Below, piece after piece: positions 7,302 through 14,413 of a stretch of 14,413 nt of DNA (position 1 is the first letter of the stretch; each line of letters opens with the position of its first letter). The position numbers were made by a program, and so were the translations under genes. Source of the stretch: Planctomycetes bacterium RBG_16_43_13 (lineage in GTDB: Bacteria; Planctomycetota; MHYJ01); contig MHYJ01000101.1 in the NCBI GenBank assembly GCA_001828445.1, positions 1-14,413 on the forward strand, read 5' to 3'. Under the pieces are notes generated by a model. That model saw only the letters and a program-made list of their open reading frames with translations. It searched no databases and had not been told where the DNA came from.

Positions 7302-8033
7302 CTACCTCCACCTCCTGCTTTCAACCACCCTCACCGTCAGGAATAGAAACAACACAACGAGCGAGAGCAGATATACGATATCATAGCTATAGACCACACC
7401 CTTCACTAATGCCGACATATGCCTTTCAATATTCACATAGCCCAATAGTTTTCTCCAGATGGACTCCTTATCCTGTATGCTGTTGGCAAGTATATCTGTA
7501 ATAAGTAAAAATATAGAAATTATCAGGGTTATTATTCCTGCGGATATCTGGTTACTGCACATACTCGAGATGAATAGCCCAAGCGAGAAGAGCGTCATAG
7601 CAAGCAGTATTAGTGCCAAATATCCCCCTACAACCTCACCGTTGTCCAATGTCGCATAACTTGAGAGCGTTACGAGATATAGAAGGGACGGGATGAGTAA
7701 CAAGATATAGAATGAGACCGCCGCAAGGAACTTCGCAAATACTATCTGGAAGTCCGTTATAGGTGCTGTCATAAGTGTCTCAAACGTTCCCCTATTTTTC
7801 TCCTCCGCTAAAAGCCGCATAGTTATGAGAGGCATCATAAAAATGGTCAAGGACAACATTGCACTTGTCGCACTCTGATACGAGGCGGGGAGACCATTTG
7901 CTATAGCACCATATACACCCGCATAGAAGAAATAGCCAGTGAAGAGCATATACACCGTTATTATGATATATGCCATCGGCGAGATGAAATATACGCCGAC
8001 TTCCCTTTTTACGAGCGTAAGTAAAGTTGCCAT
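7302..8033 (-). CDS. ABC-2 type transporter permease (GldF-like)
   Basis: The 243-aa integral membrane protein has about six hydrophobic segments. It starts with the family-typical LVKREVGVYFISPMAYII and contains MMPLITMRLLAEEKNRGTFE, the conserved ABC-2 segment that couples to the ATPase, then TLMTAPITDFQIVFAKFLAA. It ends in RVVESRRWR, a tail common in this permease group. Together with the ATPase it forms the transporter core; the substrate is unknown. In Bacteroidetes the related GldAFG proteins are linked to gliding, but homologous cassettes are widespread in non-gliding bacteria, so motility should not be inferred. The gene starts 8 bp after the ATPase stop and has only a weak AAAGAT element upstream. 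Confidence 0.88.
   Translation of the reverse strand: MATLLTLVKREVGVYFISPMAYIIITVYMLFTGYFFYAGVYGAIANGLPASYQSATSAMLSLTIFMMPLITMRLLAEEKNRGTFETLMTAPITDFQIVFAKFLAAVSFYILLLIPSLLYLVTLSSYATLDNGEVVGGYLALILLAMTLFSLGLFISSMCSNQISAGIITLIISIFLLITDILANSIQDKESIWRKLLGYVNIERHMSALVKGVVYSYDIVYLLSLVVLFLFLTVRVVESRRWR
7305..7309 (-). promoter_or_regulatory. Ribosome binding site that decides the GldG-like start
   Basis: GGAGG on the minus strand, overlapping the last codons of the permease gene, sits 8 nt before the ATG at 7296. This favours that ATG over the GTG at 7311. Confidence 0.7.
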
Positions 8034-8041
8034 TTTAATCT

Positions 8042-8989
8042 TTAATCTTTCCCCACTCCTGTCAACTCCACAAATGCATCCTCAAGGGACGCTTTCTCAA
8101 ATGCGAGCTCCCTCACTGCCCAATTATTCTTAACTGCGAGGTCATATATCCCCTCCCGCACGTCCACGCCGTCTTTCGTCTCTATCCTCAACCGTGTAAA
8201 GCCATCACCAGAATCGCCACCATATAAACTTACACGTTCTACACTTTCCAATCCTCCTATCTTATCCTTTGCAGTATCGCCATCACACTTCACCTCCAGA
8301 CGAACACGCCCTACGCCCTTTGTAACCTGTCTCACTATCTCGTTCTGCGTCCCGGATGCCACAATGCCTCCCTTATTTATAATCATTACCCTGTTACACA
8401 TAATCTCCACTTCTGAGAGGATGTGAGTAGAGAGTATGACGGTGTGTTTCTTGCCGAGTTCTTTTATGAGCCCTCGCACCTGCCTTATTTGATTAGGGTC
8501 GAGACCGATAGTCGGTTCATCTAATATCACTATCTCGGGATTATGAACTATGGCATCCGCAAGCCCAACCCGTTGACGATAGCCCTTAGAGAGATGACCT
8601 ATGATGCGGCTTCGCACATCAGTTAGACCACATCTTTCTAAAGCATCACCTACCCTTTTCTTTCGCTCGGATGATGGCACTTGCTTTATCTTCGCCCTAA
8701 AGTTTATATATTCGCCTACCCGCATCTCGGTGTAGAGCGGATTATTTTCGGGCAGGTAGCCAACCCGTCTCCTCACCTCCAGCGACTGCCTCACTACATC
8801 AAAACCCGCCACCCGCGCCATTCCAGAGGTTGGGGGGACAAAGCAGGTGAGCATCCGCATCGTCGTCGTCTTCCCCGCACCATTCGGACCGAGGAAGCCG
8901 ACTATCTCGCCCCGCTCGACCGTGAAGCTGACATCATCCACAGCCACTACGCCGGGATACGTTTTCGTTAAGTTCTTAACTTCTATCAT
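8042..8989 (-). CDS. ABC transporter ATP-binding protein (GldA-like)
   Basis: The 315-aa ATPase has all motifs: Walker A GPNGAGKT (34-41), the Q-loop region VGYLPENNPLY, in which Glu replaces the usual Gln as is common in the GldA-type subgroup, signature LSKGYRQRV (133-141), Walker B IVILDEP (153-159), D-loop GLDP and the switch histidine in STHILSEVE (His189). About 100 residues follow the nucleotide-binding domain, forming the C-terminal domain seen in ABC-2 exporters and GldA. It powers the neighbouring permease. It is the first gene of its unit: a strong sigma70-like promoter lies about 66 bp upstream. The start has no clear Shine-Dalgarno, but the protein begins exactly where the family does. 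Confidence 0.93.
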   Translation of the reverse strand: MIEVKNLTKTYPGVVAVDDVSFTVERGEIVGFLGPNGAGKTTTMRMLTCFVPPTSGMARVAGFDVVRQSLEVRRRVGYLPENNPLYTEMRVGEYINFRAKIKQVPSSERKKRVGDALERCGLTDVRSRIIGHLSKGYRQRVGLADAIVHNPEIVILDEPTIGLDPNQIRQVRGLIKELGKKHTVILSTHILSEVEIMCNRVMIINKGGIVASGTQNEIVRQVTKGVGRVRLEVKCDGDTAKDKIGGLESVERVSLYGGDSGDGFTRLRIETKDGVDVREGIYDLAVKNNWAVRELAFEKASLEDAFVELTGVGKD

Positions 8990-9054
8990 AGCATTTTACA
9001 CGTTTATTATAAGACGTTGGTTTGAACTATTATCTGTTATGTATTAAGGCGAAA

Positions 9055-9083
9055 AGTATACCGATTTGGTGGGGTGAAGTCAA
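9055..9083 (-). promoter_or_regulatory. Sigma70-like promoter for the ABC-DUF4340(-accBC) unit
   Basis: On the minus strand, TTGACT (9083-9078) and TATACT (9060-9055) are separated by exactly 17 bp, close to the consensus. Transcription would begin near 9048, giving a leader of about 60 nt before the ATPase ATG at 8989. It lies in the 157-bp gap after the alpha-2-macroglobulin gene and shows that the ABC genes can be expressed independently of the ECF sigma operon. Confidence 0.7.
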
Positions 9084-9115
9084 GAAGATGCATAAGTTAC
9101 CACCATCCACTTCTT
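9082..9115 (-). other. Imperfect stem-loop downstream of the alpha-2-macroglobulin gene
   Basis: On the minus strand AAGAAG, a 3-nt bulge (TGG) and ATG can pair with CATCTTCTT across a 13-nt loop, giving nine base pairs. There is no U-tract after it, so a classical intrinsic terminator is not supported. Its base abuts the -35 box of the ABC promoter, so it could be a weak transcript end, an operator, or chance. Confidence 0.3.
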
Positions 9116-9146
9116 ACACAAATACCAGTGCCCCACCACCTACCCA

Positions 9147-12100
9147 TCACTCTACCTGGAATTCTATCGGCTTGGTAGAGGCAGATTTATCCGGACTGTA
9201 GTATTCGTAGACAGTAGAAGAAGGGGCTTTTGCCTTAATGGGATATCGCGCCTTTAGACGATAATCCATTTTTACATCCTTCCCCCGCTCCAAAGCACCA
9301 ATATAGAGGGTGATTTGCCTCCCTGTAATAGCATATTTATCAATTATGTGGTCCGATACCAACCGCTCCAAATCCGCCGCCTCGACGCTAAAGCCGGGAG
9401 GAATGCCAAGGTCAGCAATCACCATAAACGTCGGCATCGCCTCGTTATAGCGAATCCTAACAGATGCTGTAACCGTATCATCCGTCCTAAGTTTCGTCTT
9501 ATTGTAGCTAACATCTATCGTCAGTGGTGGCGACTTCTCCGACAGCTCCGATAACTCACTCCACGGAATGTAATAACGTCCAACGATTTGATATGCGACA
9601 TTAACCTCGCCCTCCATCTCTAAACGCACCTCATTCTCGCCCTCCCGCAGGTAGGCACTAATGTTAATCTGTTGCATTGCATCGCTATTTTTCTCTGTAA
9701 ACTCCTCAAAGCCGCTCTCGACCTTGATGCCGTTTATGTAGGACGTTACGATTCCCTTATTCTTAGCACTTGAGAAACTCTTTGCCGCCTCTAAAAGTGT
9801 CTTGATGCACAGAAGCGTTGCCTGTGTCGAATGCCAGCCACCATAACTATCTTTAGCACGTGTAATATAGTGTAGCGACTTCTCTACCAACGACGGCTCG
9901 TATCTTGCCTTAATGAATGCGTAGGTTGCAAGTGCTGTCGCCTCCAAGTCAGCACTCTCCCCACTCGAATAGGTTACACCTTGAATAGTTGTATCCCAAT
10001 AGGATACCTTTTCCTTCTCGCTAATTCGGATGCCACCTTTGAGTTTAGCCAAGATATCACTACAAGCAGGGGAATTACCACCATAATAAGCAATCAGGGC
10101 GTTGGCACAGAGGGCTTGGACATAGGGGTCCTTCGCTTCAGAGAGATGTCTCTTTATATAATTTATAGCTCCACCGACTGCAGAGTCCCTGTAGCCCGCT
10201 TCAGCTAATGCCCACGTTACATAAGCGGTTACGGGAAGCCGTCCATTCGAGGAGAGCTGGCGCCACGTGTGCATATCTCTGTCCAATGACCACGAGCCAT
10301 CACTATTTTGCTTAGAACGCAGAAATCCATACGCACGGTCTATAACCCCGCTGTCTATCTCATATACCTTTTTCATATCGCTGAGGAGTAAGATACCATA
10401 AGCAGAGAGGATAACCTTGGCAGGTGGCTGACCATACCAATCGAAACCACCCGTCCCACTAACCTCAAACGTTAGGAGCCGCTGATAACTTACGTTAATC
10501 TTCTGCTCTATCTCCATCTGTTTTTCAGGGGTCAACTGACCCGTCTCCTTCAGATAGCCCATCACGAGCACATTCGGATAGGCAATCGAGGATGTCTGCT
10601 CAAATCAGCCATAAGGGAGGCGGACCAAACCCTCTAACCCTTGAACGACCTCACTAAAGCGACCGGGATAGAGACGGACAAGTAGCACGGATGCATTGTC
10701 AATGGCATTTTTAGGTATGCTAACTCTGTGGATGCATTCCTTATCCAGACGGTCGCTGATGTTGATTTCGTATTCCCTGCCATTGGGCAGGACCTGAATC
10801 TGCCTTCGGATGGCATCTTTCAAACCCTCCGACCCCGCCGCATAGACAGTAAGGGTATGTAGCCCTACTTCTTTTACGCGGATACGGAAGTAGCGAACGC
10901 CGATGTCGGAAGCACCTAAGGTAAGCTCCTTTGTATCGCTTGCCTCAAGTAGTTCAAACCAATTCCCCCTCTCAAACTGGAGTGCTATTGTCTGGTTTTT
11001 TTTGAGGTAGTTGTATATAGCAATCGGGATAGAAACCTCATCCTGTTGCATAAGAGTTACCGGCAGGTCGAGGTCGATGAAGAAATCCTGAAATACATTG
11101 ATACCGCGCTCGTGTGAGCCGAGCCGACCATCACGCGAGACCGCTTGGCTGACCATACGCCACGTGGTAATCGAGTCCGCCGGCTTATCTATTATTAGGG
11201 ACGCCCGACCCCACTTGTCTGTAATCAACTCCGGTTGCCAGAGCAGTGCCTCAGGAAAATATTGACGCAGGCGGAAGGACGTCTTATCCTGAAGGGCTGA
11301 ACGGGGGGATGAATCATCAGAAGAACTTTTTTTCGAACGAACATCACTGGTCGAGGCAAAATCAGAGGGGGCCTCTGCTGAAGGGAAAAACGTACTACTA
11401 TCACCCCCGATGTTGGACAGCTTCTCACGCCGACCACTCGCAATAGCAGTTGGGCTTGTTAGCATTATTTTTTCGTAGCTTATTCTGGACCGAGAAATAC
11501 CAGGCATAAGAAACATGAACATGCAAATAAGCACTAGCACGGAGATTACTCCCAAACGAGACAGATAATAGAGGCGACGGCTTCGGCTTCGGAGCCAGGT
11601 AATCCCCCAGAAAAATAGAACCATTATCCCACCCCCCGCTCCAATCGTAGCAAGGAGTGCTAATGAGGGCCATATATCGTCCCGAAAGCTCAAGTCCATA
11701 TCATAGATGAAATGGAGAATTAGATATATCTCTAAAATTGCAACGGGTGGAAATAATGACCATATCGTTATGCGAATCCAGTCCCTCTTGAAGGCACGGA
11801 AGCAGAGTTTATAGAGCCAGATACAGAAAACCACCAATGCAATAACAATAGGAATAGCTACAAAAATGAGAGCCGCTATAGGGACGATAGAAATGGCAAT
11901 TTCTATAATGGTATCATTAAACTCTTTTATCTCCTGCCTGAGTTTTCTCTCCGCATCCGCAGAATTAACCCGTCCGAGTGGATTTACTGTCTCCGATTTC
12001 GCTGCTACAGCTACGAGCACCTCCGGTGATATTGTCTGGGGAGGCGGTGTGATTAGGACTTCCGGTGTGGGGCATCCTTTGATTTGGTAACGTGGCTTGA

Positions 12101-14099
12101 GGAGGTCTTCTTCCAGTGCGAAGTAGACCTTCTCCAATCCTGCCCGATTTTCCTGAAGGGCATAGACCGCCTCATCTACTGCAGTTATGCCCAGCGCCGA
12201 CTGGGTAGGCCGCCCCCGCTCATCAACCACTTCAAAGTTGATTTTAATCTGCTCACCCGGCTTATATTGTTTCTTATCGAGCGTTGGGCGAATTGTAAGA
12301 TTTTGCGGTAGGTCAACAAATATGATGCGTGAGTCGCGTGCTATATTCCCATCCGAGCGAATTTTATAGGCATTGAGTTGAAATATCCCAAACAAGTCAA
12401 CGGGGACGTCGAACAAAAGTTCACCCCTCCCATCCTTGATAGGGAGTGTCTTGGTCAGGATGGTCTGCCCACTCTTTACGATGTCGAGATATACTGTGCC
12501 AGACGGATAGCCGGAAACGACTACTATGGACATCGTTTCACCCCCTTTATATGAGACCTTATCAGTACGTAGGACGAAGTCGTTGGCAGAAATAACAAAG
12601 TTTAATTTACCGGAAGCACGATTCCCCATCTTGTCTCTGACTGTATAATTTAGCAGTTTATTATCGACCTTCAGTTTTATACGCGCTATGCCGTTTTCAC
12701 CTGTTTGTAGTTTTGCACCGTTACTGAGGGTAATTTCCGTTTGAGCCGGTGAGCCGTCAGGATATGCGGTAACGAAATAGATTACATTTTCTATATTATA
12801 GACCACCGCACCGCCCTCCGGAATGGCACTGAGTTTAAGTATATCCTGCGAGACCGTAACACTATGGACCTTTTTCTCCCTATGCTCTGCGTTATCTGCT
12901 ACCTCAACGGTCAGTGATAGTATAGCGTCGCCCTTCGCAAGTTCTGTCCCGAAGAATTTCTTGGGAAGCACCGTCTCGAAAGTTGCTACGCCGTTCTCAT
13001 CCAACGTCTCTTTCAGTTTTTCTACAGGTGTCCATTTATCGACTAAATAAGCCGCAAGGGTAATTTCTACTCCTCCTTTACTTACGGGCTTGCCAAAGAA
13101 ATACTCCGCCTTTATGCTCCCTTTAATCCTTTCACCCGGCTGATAGAACGTTTTGTCGGTAGTAACATCAAGGCGGAACTTTGGCAGGACGTAACGTTTT
13201 ACATCTACTACCTTTTCTGACTTTATGCCCTCAATCGTTGCCGTGAGGCGATAATACCCCAAGTTTATTTCATCTGCGAGCTGGAAGTCGCAGGAGGCAA
13301 TTCCAAACTCAGATGTCTCGACCTCCTTCTTATAGACCTTATTTCCTTTAGGGTCTTCGACCTCGAAAAGCGCCGTTCTTTTCTGCAGGGGCGTGAGGTT
13401 GAAGTTAGTCAGTGAGAGTAGCCGCATATGAATTACCTGATTGGGCTGGTAGATTGGCTTATCAGTGGTGAGCAAAATCTTGAAGTCACGTTTGACAGTT
13501 ACAGCATTGTTAATTGTATATGAGCCGACAGAGGTAACGAGACGATACTCGCCCGGCAGAAGGTCTGGCAATGTAAAATTGCAGTTGACCACGCCATCTG
13601 TGTCTGCATCAAACTTTCCCAACGGATACGTCTCACCTTCTTTAGAACGTATCTCAAGTGAAGTCCTCTTAATAGGAACTCCCTTCCCAGTCGGGTCTTT
13701 CACTAATAGACGTACTGACGAATTCCCTTTGCTTTGAAAGGTAGTTTGTCCATATAGGATGATGTCATACTTGGCAACGCTTTGTGAATTGATGTATATG
13801 ACTACACCTACGAAAATAAGCAAGAGGGCGGCGGATAACAAACCTGCATACTTTAATACCTTTCGCAAGGACGGCTTGCGTTGGACAGGAAGTAACGCAA
13901 TCACTCTTTGAACGAGGTCTGAAGAGGGTTTAGAGAGTTGTAACGTCCGACGCACCAATTCATCGTTCTTCTGCCATAAAGTTAGTCGCTTCGCACAAGA
14001 GGCACAGGTATGAAGATGGGTTTCCACCTCCAGACGCTCTTCTTTTGAGAGCTCGTTGTCGAGGTAATAGGATAATGTGGTAATATCTTCGCACTTCAT
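9147..14099 (-). CDS. Anti-sigma/alpha-2-macroglobulin fusion with in-frame UGA at the thioester residue (candidate selenoprotein)
   Basis: One reading frame of 1650 codons, interrupted only by the UGA at codon 1165. Residues 1-70 form a zf-HC2 anti-sigma domain (Cys3, His28, Cys32, Cys35); 84-103 are a membrane helix. Macroglobulin-type beta domains follow, with the hallmark TDKPIYQPNQ at 212-221. About 729-866 holds four membrane helices; about 870-940 is a Ser/Lys/Arg-rich stretch likely to be the protease bait. Then come RQYFPEALLWQPELITD and ADSITTWRM, typical of bacterial homologues, and the thioester domain with PYG-UGA-FEQTSS. His1277 in DMHTWRQL aligns with the catalytic His of complement C3. 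The C-terminus is a receptor-binding-type beta domain. The family traps proteases after bait cleavage and links to them through a Cys-Gln thioester. Here Gln1168 is present and the Cys codon is UGA. AAGGAGG lies 7 nt before the ATG, which overlaps the ECF sigma stop as ATGA. The alternative is a recent pseudogene. Confidence 0.85.
10566..10601 (-). promoter_or_regulatory. Candidate bacterial SECIS hairpin directly after the in-frame UGA
   Basis: Beginning 4 nt after the UGA, the RNA can fold as GAGCA/UGCUC (5 bp), CAU/AUG (3 bp), UCG/CGA (3 bp) and AU/AU (2 bp), capped by a UGCCU loop, with small bulges (GA and CC on the 5' side, C on the 3' side). The apical loop lies 21-25 nt after the UGA and has G as its second base. 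Position and loop G match what is known of SelB-binding SECIS elements, which sit inside the coding sequence just behind the UGA. The bulges make it imperfect and there is no clear bulged U as in E. coli fdhF. Confidence 0.42.
10605..10607 (-). other. In-frame UGA codon, probable selenocysteine (residue 1165)
   Basis: The codon lies between the codons for LVRLPYG and FEQTSSIAYPN. In thioester-containing alpha-2-macroglobulins this slot is always the thioester Cys (PYG-C-x-E-Q). Frame and homology are unbroken on both sides. UGA is a normal stop elsewhere in the window (1128-1130, 9147-9149, 14096-14098), so a general code change is excluded. Selenocysteine insertion is the favoured reading; TGC or TGT to TGA mutation is the alternative. 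Confidence 0.65.
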
Positions 14100-14413
14100 A
14101 GTACATCCTCCTTCTGCAATTTTACTTTTTCTTCTAAATTACGTCGTATACGACAAAGTTTTTCGCCGGTTGCAGTTACTGTCATATTCAGGGTATCTGC
14201 AATCTCTTTATAAGATAACTCCTCGATATAACGTAGGACTATAATCTCCCGCTCATCAGGTCTTAACTCTTGTAGTGCTTTCTGGACATACTCTTGCCTC
14301 TCCTGCTCTTCTACATTATCCTGTCCTACTGTGGACATACTTGGCATTTCAGCGAAAGGAGAGACATTACTTTGCGGTTGTTCTTTTTTCTTCCGACACC
14401 AATCGATAGCTGT
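14096..14413 (-). CDS. ECF-type RNA polymerase sigma factor, C-terminal part (runs off right edge)
   Basis: The frame is open from the window edge to the stop at 14096 and encodes 105 residues. It begins TAIDWCRKKKEQ, which matches the end of sigma region 2 (region 2.4, usually xAIDWLRRRxR). A linker of about 35 residues follows, then region 4: LQELRPDEREIIVLRYIEELSYKEIADTL, a helix-turn-helix that reads the -35 element, then RIRRNLEEKV. The internal ATG at 14347 is not the true start because region 2 sequence continues upstream of it. The stop overlaps the next gene's ATG by four bases (ATGA), the usual translational coupling of an ECF sigma factor and its cognate anti-sigma factor. The downstream partner carries an anti-sigma zinc finger, so this sigma factor is very likely held by that membrane protein and released on a signal. 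Confidence 0.9.
   Translation of the reverse strand, partial: TAIDWCRKKKEQPQSNVSPFAEMPSMSTVGQDNVEEQERQEYVQKALQELRPDEREIIVLRYIEELSYKEIADTLNMTVTATGEKLCRIRRNLEEKVKLQKEDVL

Noticed and set aside
7296..7311. GTG start at 7311 for the GldG-like gene
   Set aside because: The AGGAGG lies almost against this GTG with no spacer, while the ATG at 7296 has GGAGG at an ideal 8 nt.
9082..9115. Intrinsic terminator after the alpha-2-macroglobulin gene
   Set aside because: The hairpin is bulged, AT-rich at its base and not followed by a U-tract, so it is kept only as a low-confidence stem-loop.
9147..10571. A separate 474-aa protein starting at a GTG after the UGA
   Set aside because: It is in the same frame as the upstream ORF, begins in the middle of the thioester domain, and has no ribosome binding site; it is the continuation of the alpha-2-macroglobulin.
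10605..10607. UGA read as Trp or Gly under an alternative genetic code
   Set aside because: UGA serves as a normal stop for pyrK, the sigma factor and the alpha-2-macroglobulin itself, and neither Trp nor Gly fits the thioester position.
14096..14347. A complete 83-aa regulator starting at the ATG at 14347
   Set aside because: The frame stays open to the window edge and the upstream residues match sigma region 2.4, so this Met is internal to a larger ECF sigma factor.

Overview
The window looks like chromosomal DNA of a Gram-negative-type bacterium, probably from an uncultured or poorly sampled lineage. It has bacterial sigma factor, acetyl-CoA carboxylase and ABC-transporter genes, good Shine-Dalgarno sites before several genes, a large membrane-tethered alpha-2-macroglobulin, and scattered heptanucleotide repeats. 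The combination recalls Planctomycetota or Omnitrophota-like genomes, but this is a weak inference and the phylum cannot be fixed from the window.

Layout. The left edge holds the start of an inositol-monophosphatase-family gene running off the window on the minus strand. Divergent from it is a plus-strand pair: a PyrK-type flavin/2Fe-2S electron-transfer subunit and 6-phospho-3-hexuloisomerase (hxlB). A short AT-rich hypothetical gene follows. Everything from 1964 to the right edge is on the minus strand. In transcription order (right to left) it comprises an ECF sigma factor (cut by the right edge), a giant anti-sigma/alpha-2-macroglobulin gene, then a separate unit with its own sigma70-like promoter: ABC ATPase, ABC-2 permease, GldG-like auxiliary protein, DUF4340-like protein, accB and accC.

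The main discovery is the alpha-2-macroglobulin. It appears as two ORFs, but they are one reading frame of 1650 codons interrupted by a single UGA (10605-10607). That UGA sits exactly where the thioester cysteine of the PYG-C-x-E-Q motif belongs. Homology continues without a frame change for 485 codons on the far side, the TED histidine that aligns with the catalytic histidine of complement C3 is present, and an imperfect hairpin resembling a bacterial SECIS element lies directly after the UGA. The simplest reading is a selenocysteine in place of the thioester cysteine, which could form a selenoester. A nonsense mutation or sequencing error remains possible.

The same protein starts with a zinc-finger anti-sigma domain and one membrane helix, and its 4-nt overlap with the ECF sigma gene suggests a cognate pair. 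A four-helix membrane block lies next to the putative bait region. Together these suggest a surface or periplasmic protease trap wired directly to a transcriptional response.

Three different heptamer repeat families occur within the first 3.9 kb. Two of them lie inside coding sequences, at positions where loops are expected.
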